Of a stretch of DNA of 26,288 nucleotides, positions 14,614 through 23,673 are shown piece by piece. Origin of the DNA: DAOUTW01 sp964523575 (GTDB lineage Bacteria; Zixibacteria; MSB-5A5; GN15; JAAZOE01); contig CAZGAV010000051.1 in NCBI GenBank assembly GCA_964523575.1, forward strand, positions 1 through 26,288. Reading direction: 5' to 3'. The notes beneath the pieces are model-generated. The model worked only from the letters and a program-made list of their open reading frames with translations, did not search any database and was not told the origin of the DNA. Made by a program: the position numbers and the translations under genes. How positions within the stretch are numbered: position 1 is the first letter of the stretch; the number at the start of each line of letters is the position of its first letter.

Positions 14614-16845
14614 ATGAAACGATTATGGATTGCCTTTATAGCCGTCCTGGTCATTTCGTTCATAGTTTTGGGATGGGCCGGTTTCAGGATTTATCAGGAG
14701 AAACCGCCGATTCCGGATCAGGTGATCACGACCGACGGGCAGGTCATCGTTGCCCGGGGGGCGGTGCTTGAGGGGCAGGATGTCTGGCGCGCGCTGGGCG
14801 GCATGGAGTTGGGGTCGGTATGGGGCCATGGAAGTTATGTGGCGCCCGACTGGACGGCCGACTGGTTACATCGCGAATGTGTCTTTATTTTAAATAAATG
14901 GTCTTTTCAGGATTTTGGCGCGGAATACGCGAATGCCACCGGCGAACAGCAGGCCCTGCTACGCGAACGCCTCAAGGAGTTAGTCAAAACCAACACTTAC
15001 AATCCCGACACGCGCAACATTGTCCTGGCTCCGATTTTCAAGGAGGCCTTCGAACATAACCTGGCCTATTATCAGGACATTTTTGCGAACGGGCATGAAG
15101 CTTATGCCATGCCTGAGGGGATCGTGACCGATCCGACGAGAATGAGGAATCTGGCGTCGTTCTTTTTCTGGACCGCCTGGGCTGCCTCGACCAATCGACC
15201 CCACAGTAATATCACCTATACCAGCAACTGGCCCAATGAGCCGTTGATCGACAATAAGCCGACCAGCGACGCCATTATTTGGACCGGTTTTAGTATAATT
15301 ATGCTGCTGGGTGGAATCGGCGTCCTGGTCTGGTATCACGCGGCGCAGAAAAGGGAGTCGTTGCCGGAAGCGCTTCCCGTCGAGGATCCGCTGTTGTCTT
15401 TCAAGGCTACGCCTTCGCAATTGGCGGTGGTCAAATACTTCTGGGTCGTGGCGGCGCTGTTTTTGCTTCAAATGATGATGGGTGTCATTTCGGCTCATTA
15501 TGGGGTCGAGGGAACCGCTTTTTACGGTATTCCCCTCGCAAAATGGCTGCCATACACCATCACACGCACCTGGCACACTCAGTTGGGGATTTTCTGGATT
15601 GCGACCGCCTGGCTGGCGGCGGGGTTATTTATCGGCCCTCTCGTGAGCGGTTCGGAGCCGAAGGGACAGCGGCTGGGCGTCAATGTTCTATTCGGCGCTC
15701 TGGTAGTGGTAGTTTTCGGTTCCATGATCGGCGAATGGCTGAGTGTGAAAGGCTACCTGGGCGGCGATACATGGTTTTACTTCGGACATCAGGGATATGA
15801 GTACGTCGATCTGGGGCGGGTCTGGCAGATCGCCTTGCTGATCGGGCTGTTACTCTGGCTGTATCTGGTAGGGCGGTGTGTTTTGAAAGCGATTAGACAA
15901 GGCGGCGAACAAAAGCCGTTGATGACAATCTTTTTCATTTCTACGGCCGCCATCGCCGGTTTCTACGGAGCCGGATTGATGTGGGGCAAGCATACGCATT
16001 TATCCATGGTCGAATATTGGCGCTGGTGGGTGGTGCATCTTTGGGTGGAAGGATTCTTCGAGGTCTTCGCCACGGCAGTCATTGCCTTCCTGTTTGCGCG
16101 GCTGTCGCTTATAAGGCTCAAGACGGCCAATAAGGCAGTGCTGTTTTCGACGACCATATTTCTCGCCGGCGGCATTATCGGCACCCTGCATCATCTCTAT
16201 TTCAGCGGCACGCCGATTGTGGTTATCGCCCTCGGTTCGGTATTCAGCGCCCTGGAAGTGGTGCCCCTGACATTGATCGGGTTCGAGGCCTGGGAAAATA
16301 TTCGAATGTCGCGGGCGACCACCTGGGCCCATAAATATAAATGGCCGATTTTCTTTTTTGTGGCGGTGGCCTTCTGGAATATGGTCGGCGCCGGGTTGTT
16401 CGGTTTCATGATTAACCCGCCGATAGCTTTGTATTACATGCAGGGTCTCAACACCACGCCGGTCCATGCCCATACGGCCCTGTTCGGGGTTTACGGCATG
16501 CTCGGCATCGGGTTGATGCTTTTCTGCCTGCGGGTGCTGTATGTCCGTTCCGAATGGAAAGACGGAATCATCAAGACTGGATTCTGGGCCATCAACGGCG
16601 GCCTGGGGATGATGGTTTTATTCAGTCTCCTGCCGGTGGGGTTTTTGCAGACCTGGGCCTCGGTCGAACATGGCTACTGGTATGCGCGAAGCAGCGAGTA
16701 CCTGTATTCGCCGACCCTGACGGTTTTCAAATGGTTGCGGGCTCCCGGCGATATCACTTTCGCCCTGGGAATTTTGATCATCGTCGGTTTTATTTTCGGT
16801 CTGGCGACCGGACATTCACTGGTCAAAGGCCGCAAAACATCGTGA
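14614..16845 (+). CDS. norZ: Quinol-dependent nitric oxide reductase (qNOR)
   Basis: 743 residues, the length of single-subunit qNOR, with a cytochrome-c-like N-terminal region (about 30-210) lacking a CxxCH haem motif, followed by twelve or so membrane helices of the haem-copper oxidase fold. Candidate metal ligands are present: WHTQLGIFW (His321, low-spin haem), VVHLWVEGFFEVF (His475 and Glu479), GTLHHLYFSG (His526 and His527, FeB) and PVHAHTALFG (His618 and His620, haems). It reduces two NO to N2O with quinol electrons at the inner membrane. With no other denitrification gene in view, the likely role is NO detoxification, or respiration using external NO. AGGAAAGGG precedes the ATG. Last gene of the NsrR-like operon. 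Confidence 0.96.
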   Translation: MKRLWIAFIAVLVISFIVLGWAGFRIYQEKPPIPDQVITTDGQVIVARGAVLEGQDVWRALGGMELGSVWGHGSYVAPDWTADWLHRECVFILNKWSFQDFGAEYANATGEQQALLRERLKELVKTNTYNPDTRNIVLAPIFKEAFEHNLAYYQDIFANGHEAYAMPEGIVTDPTRMRNLASFFFWTAWAASTNRPHSNITYTSNWPNEPLIDNKPTSDAIIWTGFSIIMLLGGIGVLVWYHAAQKRESLPEALPVEDPLLSFKATPSQLAVVKYFWVVAALFLLQMMMGVISAHYGVEGTAFYGIPLAKWLPYTITRTWHTQLGIFWIATAWLAAGLFIGPLVSGSEPKGQRLGVNVLFGALVVVVFGSMIGEWLSVKGYLGGDTWFYFGHQGYEYVDLGRVWQIALLIGLLLWLYLVGRCVLKAIRQGGEQKPLMTIFFISTAAIAGFYGAGLMWGKHTHLSMVEYWRWWVVHLWVEGFFEVFATAVIAFLFARLSLIRLKTANKAVLFSTTIFLAGGIIGTLHHLYFSGTPIVVIALGSVFSALEVVPLTLIGFEAWENIRMSRATTWAHKYKWPIFFFVAVAFWNMVGAGLFGFMINPPIALYYMQGLNTTPVHAHTALFGVYGMLGIGLMLFCLRVLYVRSEWKDGIIKTGFWAINGGLGMMVLFSLLPVGFLQTWASVEHGYWYARSSEYLYSPTLTVFKWLRAPGDITFALGILIIVGFIFGLATGHSLVKGRKTS

Positions 16846-16872
16846 CCATATAACAAGAAAATTGGATCTTAA

Positions 16873-16902
16873 GCGGGGCGCCGGATGATTTCGGCGTCCC
16901 GC
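16873..16902. terminator. Hairpin between the converging NO reductase and AsmA-like genes
   Basis: An 11-bp GC-rich stem (16873-16883 with 16892-16902, one G·T pair) has an 8-base loop. It lies 27 bases after the NO reductase stop and 53 bases beyond the stop of the opposing gene. There is no T-run on either side, so it is a probable but atypical shared terminator. Confidence 0.55.
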
Positions 16903-16955
16903 CCGAGTGAAAGCAATTGTAAAAATTCGAGTCAAAGGGATGCGACGGCGGCGGT

Positions 16956-17705
16956 TTATTTCTTTCCCTTGATGAGCGAACCGCCGACTTTTTTGAGATC
17001 TTCGGAGACTTTGGATTCGACCTCCTGCACCGTCTTATCCTTCAATTGATCGAGATTCTGACCAAACCCACCGGGTAGCAGGTTCTGCCCGGTTACGGCG
17101 GCTTTGGAAATGACGGCCTTGAGGACCCGGGCGGTTATATCCCCTATGGTCGCGCCGTTATCGCCGCCGATGTTTTGCAGGGAGATATTTTCCACGGTAA
17201 AGGTCTTTGAATACTGCTCTTTGCCCAGCAAGGTAAGCGAAGCGGCGACGCTGATGTTGCGGATGGAAACCTGTTTGATACGGAATTTCTGGTCGCTTTC
17301 CGAGGACGATCCCAGGTCGAGCTTTTTTATATGGTCGAGGATGGCCGCAAAGTTGCCCTTGGCGTCAATCTGTTCGAAATTGAAATCGATACCGTCGAGC
17401 ACGAGGGAATCGACGACAACCTCATGGCTGAAGACCGACCCCGATTCAACATCAAGGATGCCGAGGCGGATGGCCATGAAATCGCCGGCCTTGAAACCCT
17501 CGGGATTGCCGACCTGAAAATTTTTCAATTTCAGGCTACTGCCGGTCAGGGCCAGATCGGCCGAACCGAGTTTGGTTTCGACGCCCAGGGCGTAATCGCC
17601 GCCTTCTTCCACGGCCTTTTTGACGATGAGGTTGCGGGCGAGCACCACGGCCACCAGCACGACAACGATGATAATGATAGTCCATACGACAATTTTTTTG
17701 AACAT
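16956..17705 (-). CDS. Membrane-anchored AsmA-like protein
   Basis: 249 residues. One N-terminal helix (about 5-23, very rich in Val and Ile) anchors the protein, followed by a beta-rich region: LGSADLALTGSSLKLKNFQV, VDSLVLDGIDFNFEQ, then RIKQVSIRNISVAA. These strands follow the pattern of the AsmA/TamB and LEA-like groups of periplasmic proteins. The C-terminal 40 residues are a charged helix ending GKK. AGGAG lies nine bases before the ATG. No enzymatic motif is seen. Role in envelope biogenesis or lipid handling is a family-level guess. It is divergent from the lipoprotein at 17885. Confidence 0.7.
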   Translation of the reverse strand: MFKKIVVWTIIIIVVVLVAVVLARNLIVKKAVEEGGDYALGVETKLGSADLALTGSSLKLKNFQVGNPEGFKAGDFMAIRLGILDVESGSVFSHEVVVDSLVLDGIDFNFEQIDAKGNFAAILDHIKKLDLGSSSESDQKFRIKQVSIRNISVAASLTLLGKEQYSKTFTVENISLQNIGGDNGATIGDITARVLKAVISKAAVTGQNLLPGGFGQNLDQLKDKTVQEVESKVSEDLKKVGGSLIKGKK

Positions 17706-17884
17706 AGCTATTTCTCCTGAGAATTATACGGATTCAATATTCGGATTGAGCGAGGTGGGGACAAGATAAAAACACCGGGGCGGAAATAATCCATTAAAAT
17801 GAGCCAAACGAGCCGGTTTTTCGTATATTTAAAAAGGTATGAGACGGGTGGCCGAACGAACGCATGCCGGAGGAGGGAACGTCA

Positions 17885-18508
17885 ATGATCAAGAAATTGG
17901 AATATTTCGCGGCCGGGCTGACGCTATTAGTCATGTCCGGGTGCTGGGCTTTATCTGTGCATCCCCTTTACACCGAGAAGGACCTGGTCGCCGACCCGAT
18001 GCTGGTCGGCCAATGGTATGCGCCCGAAGAGCAGGACCAACTCTGGATATTTGAGCAGGCGGGAGAGCAGGCTTATCGCCTGACAATTGTCGGGGATGAG
18101 ATCGAGACGCAATTGAAAGACGCCGTGAAGAAAAAAACAAGATTGTCAGTAACGATTGATCCCGAGAAGGACGCCATATTTGATGCTCATCTCGTCAAAC
18201 TGGGCAAATATACTTTTCTTGATTTTTATCCGGAAGAACCGGACAACGCCAATGAATTGCTCATGAGCCACCTGATTCCTGCTCATTCGTTCGCCCGGGT
18301 TTCGATTGAGGAGAATATACTGGCGCTGTCGTTTTTCAATCCGGAATGGTTGAAGAAGGGCCTTGCTGACGGAACCCTCGCCATCAAACATGAAGAGGGC
18401 GAAGATGTGCTTATTCTGACGGCGGGCACGGAGGAGCTTCAGAAGTTTATACTCGAGCATGTCGACGAGGCTTTCGAGCCTCCCCAGGAACTGCATCGAC
18501 TGGATTAG
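17885..18508 (+). CDS. Uncharacterised lipoprotein
   Basis: 207 residues from the ATG at 17885, which follows GGAGGAGGG by seven bases; an upstream ATG at 17864 would add seven residues that merely translate the ribosome site. A lipoprotein signal peptide ends at MSGC (Cys20), and VHPLYTEKDLVADPMLVGQW follows. I have the impression of having seen this segment in other hypothetical lipoproteins. The rest is a beta-rich domain without catalytic motifs. It is probably anchored in the outer or inner membrane, facing the periplasm. It converges on the RdhA-like gene with a 14-base gap. Confidence 0.8.
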   Translation: MIKKLEYFAAGLTLLVMSGCWALSVHPLYTEKDLVADPMLVGQWYAPEEQDQLWIFEQAGEQAYRLTIVGDEIETQLKDAVKKKTRLSVTIDPEKDAIFDAHLVKLGKYTFLDFYPEEPDNANELLMSHLIPAHSFARVSIEENILALSFFNPEWLKKGLADGTLAIKHEEGEDVLILTAGTEELQKFILEHVDEAFEPPQELHRLD

Positions 18509-18522
18509 AAGCGGCCGCCGTC

Positions 18523-19845
18523 TCACCAGGAGGCTTTACGGCCATAGAATAATTCTTCGCCATGGACCGACAACCACCGCGCCCAGAGTGATCGTTTGAT
18601 TCCGGCACGGATAATCCTGTGCGCCGTTGAAGGGGGATGGCTGAACGGGCAGACTTTCATGCACAAACCGCAATCGGTGCCGATCAAGCGCCAGTAGCGA
18701 AGGCAGGACTCGACCTCAAGAGGCCATTTCCTGACGCCCCGAACTTCGGATGGGCCATTTTTGGGAATCGAGGACGAGGGGCAGTTGACAGCGCATCGCA
18801 GACATTTCTCACAGAATTCCCGGACTCCGAAAGTTATCGGTTTGCCGGTCATAAGCGGCAAATCGGTGGTCACCGCGCCGAGCCGAATACGGGAGCCGAA
18901 TCGGGGTGAGATGAGATATCCATGTCGCCCCAGTTCCCCCAGGCCGGCGTCGTATGCCACCGGAGGCAGCATTATCTGATAATTGCTTCCTGAAACATGA
19001 GCCCGCGCCGAGTACCCGAGATCGCGGATATATCGAGCCAGCGCCAATGAAATTATGGTGCCCTTCAGATACTTCGCCGCTGTTTCTTCGGTGATCGGCA
19101 GTCGCGGAGCCGTTTCGACCCGGTCATAGTCCATCTCGAGCGTAAAAGCAATGACAAATTGGTGATTATTGACTATCGGCGCTCCCCATGGTTCCGGCCC
19201 GCGTCCGACATGCGAGTAAACAAACATGGGGTTAAGCCGGGCGATGCCGATTTCATCGGCTCCCAGATGACCGGCCATCTCTTTGATATGGGAGGTCATG
19301 GCGGCCGGGTCGACCTCGATGCGATCGGATGCGACGGGGCCATCGACCTCGGTTATCAGGTTATGGATGACTTCAAATACGGCATCGGTGCAAGGGGATC
19401 GGATCGGGTCATAGAACTTGCCGCCGGGAGCGAGTAATTCCGGCAAGGCGCGGATCTTGTCGTCGATGTCGCGATTCTCGGGCCTATGGGAATAATAAGC
19501 CGCATATTTATCCGATCCCGGATGATATTCCTCGCGGGCAAACATGATGTCCCGTTCATCGACCCGTTCGGTGACGGCGCCGATTTCCATCGGCCGGATG
19601 CGGCCGACGGGGATAAAGAAAGCGGCTGTGAACATGATAGCCGCCGTTATAGGGATCAGAAGCAGGTTTTCAGCAGGGGAAAGTATCAAAAGCCCAAACC
19701 ATATCATGATGTACAACATGGCTGTGACAATGCCGACTGCCGCCGCCCGGGGGCGTTTTTCCCGGAAGGAGGCGATGGCCAGCAGGGTCAGGAACCAGCA
19801 TGGCGTTAGACCGATTATGATATATATAAAAGTTATCATGGACAT
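18523..19845 (-). CDS. Reductive-dehalogenase-like double [4Fe-4S] protein with N-terminal membrane anchor
   Basis: 440 residues. Three membrane helices (about 3-24, 36-56 and 60-80) replace the Tat signal normal for respiratory RdhA. The soluble part has the corrinoid-domain-type signature VAYDAGLGELGRHGYLISPR (297-316) and GAVTTDLPL. It ends with two ferredoxin clusters: CEKCLRCAVNC (Cys345, 348, 351, 355), then Cys381 and DCGLCMKVCP (Cys392, 395, 399). This combination is shared by reductive dehalogenases and their QueG relatives; the overall pattern favours RdhA. No rdhB anchor gene is adjacent, consistent with a built-in anchor. Dehalogenase activity is not shown; a catabolic or unknown corrinoid reductase role is possible. 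The ribosome site is weak. Confidence 0.82.
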   Translation of the reverse strand: MSMITFIYIIIGLTPCWFLTLLAIASFREKRPRAAAVGIVTAMLYIMIWFGLLILSPAENLLLIPITAAIMFTAAFFIPVGRIRPMEIGAVTERVDERDIMFAREEYHPGSDKYAAYYSHRPENRDIDDKIRALPELLAPGGKFYDPIRSPCTDAVFEVIHNLITEVDGPVASDRIEVDPAAMTSHIKEMAGHLGADEIGIARLNPMFVYSHVGRGPEPWGAPIVNNHQFVIAFTLEMDYDRVETAPRLPITEETAAKYLKGTIISLALARYIRDLGYSARAHVSGSNYQIMLPPVAYDAGLGELGRHGYLISPRFGSRIRLGAVTTDLPLMTGKPITFGVREFCEKCLRCAVNCPSSSIPKNGPSEVRGVRKWPLEVESCLRYWRLIGTDCGLCMKVCPFSHPPSTAHRIIRAGIKRSLWARWLSVHGEELFYGRKASW

Positions 19846-19930
19846 ATCACCGGCATCATCGAGGCTTGAAGGAAAGTAGCCAATCGTGAAGCGTCTGGCA
19901 AGGATAATGCATGATCTTCACGACGTATCC

Positions 19931-19964
19931 AAATAAAAAACCGCTCCCCATATCGGAGGAGCGG
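19931..19964 (-). terminator. Intrinsic terminator of the S9A peptidase gene
   Basis: A 7-bp GC stem (19941-19947 with 19958-19964) with a 10-base loop is followed on the minus strand by TTTTTTATTT (19931-19940). It starts 42 bases after the peptidase stop codon. Confidence 0.85.
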
Positions 19965-20005
19965 CTTCGGATTCGTCATCCCTTTGTATGAAGGGCGATG
20001 ATTAC

Positions 20006-22132
20006 CTATTTGGATATGCCCATGACGTCGAGGATGAAAGCGTATTCGAAAGCGATTTCCTTGAGGTAGTCGTACCGACCGGAGGCTCCTCCATGACCGG
20101 CGCCCATGTTGACTTTCAATATCAGGCGGTTGTTGTCGGTTTTGAGGGCCCGCAGTTTGGCCGTCCATTTGGCCGGCTCCCAATACTGCACCCGGGGATC
20201 GTTCAGGCCGGCGGTGATCAGCATGTTGGGATATTTTTGAGCCCTGACATTGTCGTAGGGAGAGTATTGCATCATGTAATCATAATACTCTTTCTCCTGC
20301 GGATTGCCCCATTCGGTGTATTCGTTGACGGTCAGGGGGATGCTGGCGTCGAGCATGGTATTGACGACGTCGACAAAGGGCACATCGGCGACGGCGACAT
20401 CGAACAGATCAGGGCGCATATTGACTACGGCGCCGATCAGCAATCCGCCGGCGCTTCCGCCGCTGATGACCAGGTCTTTGGGGGAAGTGTATTTCTGGTC
20501 GATGAGGTACTGGGCGCAGGTGATAAAGTCGGTGAAGGTGTTCATCTTGTGGAGAAGTTTGCCGTCCTCATACCACCAGCGTCCCAATTCGCTGCCGCCG
20601 CGTACCTGGGCGATGCCGTAGATAAAGCCGCGGTCGAGCAGGCTCAGGCGATTGGAGGAGAAATAGGGATCGGTGCTGATGCCGTAGGAGCCGTAGCCGT
20701 AGAGATAAAAGGGGTTGGTTCCGTCCCGCTTCAGACCTTTTTTGTAAACCAGAGCGATCGGAATTTTGACACCGTCGGAAGCCTCGGCGAAGATCCGTTC
20801 GGAGGTGTAATCGGCGGGATTATAGCCGCCGAGAACTTCATATTGTTTCTTCAGCTCCCGTTCGCGGGTTTTCATATTATAGTCAAAAATCGAGCGGGGC
20901 GTGACCAGCGAGAAATAGGTAAAGCGCAAGAGATCGGTGTTGTATTCAGCGTTGCCCGACGGGGCCACCATATAGATCGGTTCGGAGAAGTCGATATAAT
21001 AGGACTTGTCGGTTTTGAAATCGGTCACCCGGAGCTGGTTCAGACCGTTTTCCCGTTCGAGCAGAACCATGTAATTGTTGAACATAACCATCTGTTCGAT
21101 GAGGACCGAATCGCGCTTCTCGACGACGGTTTTCCAGGCCCGCCGCGCCGGGCCGCGAATGGCGCTTTTCATGACTTTGAAATTCTGGGCGTCATCGTTG
21201 GTGAGCATGTAAAAATCTTTGTCATGGGGATAGATGTAATACTCGACCATATCCTGGCGCGGCTGAATGACCTGAAATTTCCCGGTGGGGTCGTCGGCTC
21301 TCAGGTATTGCACTTCGGAGGAGTTATTGGCGTAGGCCCCGATGAAAATGTATTCCTTATTGAGGGATTTATCGGGATAAATGCCGTAGCGTTCGTCCTT
21401 TTCTTCATACACCAGGGCGTCATTCTTGCCGCCCAATGAATGGCGCCAGAATTTGTAGGGTCGCCTGATATCGTCCTGCGTCGTATAGAAAACGGTTTTG
21501 TTGTCGGCCGCCCAGACGGCCTGGCCGTCGGTAGCCGGGATAGTGTCGCCGAGCATGTCGCCGGTCATCAGGTTCATGAAATAGATGGTATAGAGTTCGT
21601 TGCCGGAAGTGTCGGTCGAATAGGCGACCATTTCATGATCGGGACTGACGCCGAAGGTGCCGAGAGCGAAATAGCCGTGACCTTCGGCCAGCTTGTTCTC
21701 GTCCAGCAGGACTTCTTCGGGGGCCTCGAGATTGCCTTTCTTGCGGCAATAGACCCGGTACTGCTGGCCTTCTTCGGTCCGGGAATAATAATAGAAGGAA
21801 TCATCCTTGATCGGGACCGACAGATCGGTTTCCTTGATGCGGCCTTTCATTTCCTGAAACAGCCTTTCCTGGAGCGTTTCGGTGTGTTTCATGACGGCGT
21901 CGGTGTAGGCGTTTTCGGCCTCGAGATAGGCCATGACATCGGGATTCTCCCGGTCTCGCAACCAGTAATAGTCATCGACGCGGATATCACCGTTGATGGT
22001 ATCGGTTTTGGGTTCGATCTTGGCTACCGGCGGTTTGGGCGCCGGACCTGTGCATGAATACACCGATACGAGAATAAAGAGGGCTGACAGAAATGCCGGA
22101 ATGAAAAGGCCGGTTCTTTTTAGCCGAGACAT
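20006..22132 (-). CDS. ptrB: Prolyl oligopeptidase family (S9A) peptidase, oligopeptidase B-like, lipoprotein
   Basis: 708 residues from the chosen ATG, which follows GGGAG by nine bases; upstream in-frame starts (to 22198) lack a site and would bury the signal peptide. A lipoprotein signal ends at VYSC (Cys27). DIRVDDYYWLRDRENPDV is the family N-terminal signature, a beta-propeller follows (about 120-440), and the hydrolase domain has the triad Ser560 (SGGSAGG), Asp645 (GLNDPRV) and His680 (GAGHGG). It cleaves short peptides, after basic residues in OpdB. Secretion and lipidation point to peptide degradation in the periplasm or at the cell surface. It stands alone with its own terminator. 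Confidence 0.93.
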   Translation of the reverse strand: MSRLKRTGLFIPAFLSALFILVSVYSCTGPAPKPPVAKIEPKTDTINGDIRVDDYYWLRDRENPDVMAYLEAENAYTDAVMKHTETLQERLFQEMKGRIKETDLSVPIKDDSFYYYSRTEEGQQYRVYCRKKGNLEAPEEVLLDENKLAEGHGYFALGTFGVSPDHEMVAYSTDTSGNELYTIYFMNLMTGDMLGDTIPATDGQAVWAADNKTVFYTTQDDIRRPYKFWRHSLGGKNDALVYEEKDERYGIYPDKSLNKEYIFIGAYANNSSEVQYLRADDPTGKFQVIQPRQDMVEYYIYPHDKDFYMLTNDDAQNFKVMKSAIRGPARRAWKTVVEKRDSVLIEQMVMFNNYMVLLERENGLNQLRVTDFKTDKSYYIDFSEPIYMVAPSGNAEYNTDLLRFTYFSLVTPRSIFDYNMKTRERELKKQYEVLGGYNPADYTSERIFAEASDGVKIPIALVYKKGLKRDGTNPFYLYGYGSYGISTDPYFSSNRLSLLDRGFIYGIAQVRGGSELGRWWYEDGKLLHKMNTFTDFITCAQYLIDQKYTSPKDLVISGGSAGGLLIGAVVNMRPDLFDVAVADVPFVDVVNTMLDASIPLTVNEYTEWGNPQEKEYYDYMMQYSPYDNVRAQKYPNMLITAGLNDPRVQYWEPAKWTAKLRALKTDNNRLILKVNMGAGHGGASGRYDYLKEIAFEYAFILDVMGISK

Positions 22133-22252
22133 AGAACTTTCTCCCTTCTGATCTTTCATAAAATCCGTTTCCCAGCGAATCGATCCCTTCGGGGTCAATT
22201 GTAGATATAAATATCAAATATAAACGTCCGCCATCCCGATTCCAAGGGAAAT

Positions 22253-22274
22253 TATGGCCTGTCGAAGGGCCATA
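22253..22274. other. Short inverted repeat upstream of the peptidase gene
   Basis: TATGGCC (22253-22259) and GGCCATA (22268-22274) form a perfect 7-bp stem with an 8-base loop, 121 bases upstream of the peptidase start. It has no T-run. It could be an operator or chance. Confidence 0.35.
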
Positions 22275-22400
22275 TTAACTAACGACTTGCGGCGCATAAT
22301 CGATTGTTTCCGCATCATCTTTCCGATGATTAAAGGCTGTTGACGGAGATTCAGTTTGGCGAGATGGATGTGGGGTTAAAAAAGCGGGCCAATAAAAAAA

Positions 22401-22474
22401 TACGCCCAGGAGGACTTGAACCCCCAACCTTCTGGTCCGTAGCCAGACGCTCTATCCAGTTGAGCTATGGGCGC
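22401..22474 (-). tRNA. tRNA-Arg (ACG anticodon)
   Basis: A full cloverleaf can be drawn on the minus strand: acceptor GCGCCCA with TGGGCGT (G:T at the first pair), D-arm GCTC/GAGC, anticodon stem TCTGG/CCAGA around loop CTACGGA (anticodon ACG), five-base variable region, T-arm GGGGG-TTCAAGT-CCTCC and discriminator A. CCA is not encoded. The gene runs straight into TTTTTTTATT on the minus strand, a probable termination signal. It reads CGN arginine codons after A34 deamination. Confidence 0.95.
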
Positions 22475-22569
22475 ATCTACTTCTGATACGTTTCTTCGGC
22501 TGTACAATATAGAAATCGCAAGCGGTTTGTCAAACAAAAAGAGAGGTGATACTGGGCGTCCCCGGTCGT

Positions 22570-23556
22570 CTAACCCCTGAAAATGAAATAAAAGACGACC
22601 GCGATGGTAATCAAAACCACCGCAAAAGCGGCGAATTTTCCGAATCCTCCTCCGGTTTCGACATCCGTTTCGGCCGTCGGTTCGGCCGGAACCGAGGCTG
22701 ACGAGGCCCATTGCTCCTCGGACTGATAATATTCGGCCGGTTCGCCATCGACGGTCACGGTATCCATTTCCTGATGTTCCGATTTTTCGGCTTTGCCGTT
22801 GACCTGCAGGGCGATAACGCTGACGTTGTCCATGCCGCCGCGATCATTGGCCATGCGGATTAACTCGGCCACGATTTTGTCGAGGTCATCGCCGCAACCC
22901 TTGACGACCTGCCTGATTTCGTTATCCTCGATATAGCCGCAGAGACCGTCACTACATAAAATATAAATATCGCCGTCGATAACTTTGCGAACGGCTACAT
23001 CGATTTCGACGCTGTCCCTGACTCCCAGGGCCCGGGTAATGACATTGCGATTGACCAGATTTTTTGCCTCTTCGGCGGTTATCTGTTCCGATTGTTCCAG
23101 TTCGGCGGCCCAGCTGTGGTCAACAGTCAGAGGCGTCAGGTTTTTGTTGAAGAAACGGTAGATCCGGCTGTCGCCGACATGCAGGAGAGTGATAATGTCT
23201 TTTTCGAAAGCTACGGCGACGATGGTCGTGCCCATGCCGGAAAGTGAGGAATCGGAGGAGGAGCGCCGGTAAATGTCATGGTTGGCGATCCGGACGGTCT
23301 TGGTTAAAACATCGGTGGAGGGAGGAAAAACACGTGGCAGGCGGAGTTGTTCGTCGGACAGGAGGCGGTCGAAGAAACGAGCGTAGAGACTGCCGATTAT
23401 GGCACAGGCGGAAGATGAGGCGACCTCGCCCGCGTTGTGTCCGCCCATGCCATCGCAGACAATAAAGAGCTGTTTGTCAGGCAGAAGATTAATGGAATCT
23501 TCATTGGTTGTTCGGACGAGGCCGATATCGGTTTTGCCGGCAAATTTGATAGTCAT
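22570..23556 (-). CDS. PP2C-family Ser/Thr phosphatase with C-terminal membrane anchor
   Basis: 328 residues. The PP2C core (1-250) carries the metal-binding aspartates: NED (Asp20), CDGMGGH (Asp35), CSDGL (Asp203) and GGMDNVS (Asp243). After an acidic, Ser/Pro-rich linker (255-300) comes one membrane helix (about 307-326) with a very short tail, which tethers the catalytic domain at the cytoplasmic membrane. It removes phosphate from Ser and Thr and is the expected antagonist of STPKs such as the one at 224-2578, though they are 20 kb apart. It lies 117 bases downstream of the thiamine pyrophosphokinase gene on the same strand. Confidence 0.93.
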   Translation of the reverse strand: MTIKFAGKTDIGLVRTTNEDSINLLPDKQLFIVCDGMGGHNAGEVASSSACAIIGSLYARFFDRLLSDEQLRLPRVFPPSTDVLTKTVRIANHDIYRRSSSDSSLSGMGTTIVAVAFEKDIITLLHVGDSRIYRFFNKNLTPLTVDHSWAAELEQSEQITAEEAKNLVNRNVITRALGVRDSVEIDVAVRKVIDGDIYILCSDGLCGYIEDNEIRQVVKGCGDDLDKIVAELIRMANDRGGMDNVSVIALQVNGKAEKSEHQEMDTVTVDGEPAEYYQSEEQWASSASVPAEPTAETDVETGGGFGKFAAFAVVLITIAVVFYFIFRG

Positions 23557-23673
23557 GAATTATGCTCGTGCTCCTCTAACGATTTTGCCGCTGTGGGGTC
23601 TATATTTCCGTCAAATTACAAAATTCTTAAAGACGGAACAAGCTAATAATTCCCTCGGAATTTTGGCCCGTCA

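Noticed and set aside
19988..21439. 483-residue plus-strand open frame
   Set aside because: It is the antisense shadow of the S9A peptidase gene, whose triad and lipobox are on the other strand. The apparent Gly/Val/Ile/Phe-rich sequence is typical of such shadows.
22376..22711. Minus-strand open frame encoding a peptide with PIAQLDRASGYGPEGWGFKS
   Set aside because: This is the translation of the tRNA-Arg gene at 22401-22474, a common false ORF, and it also overlaps the end of the PP2C gene.
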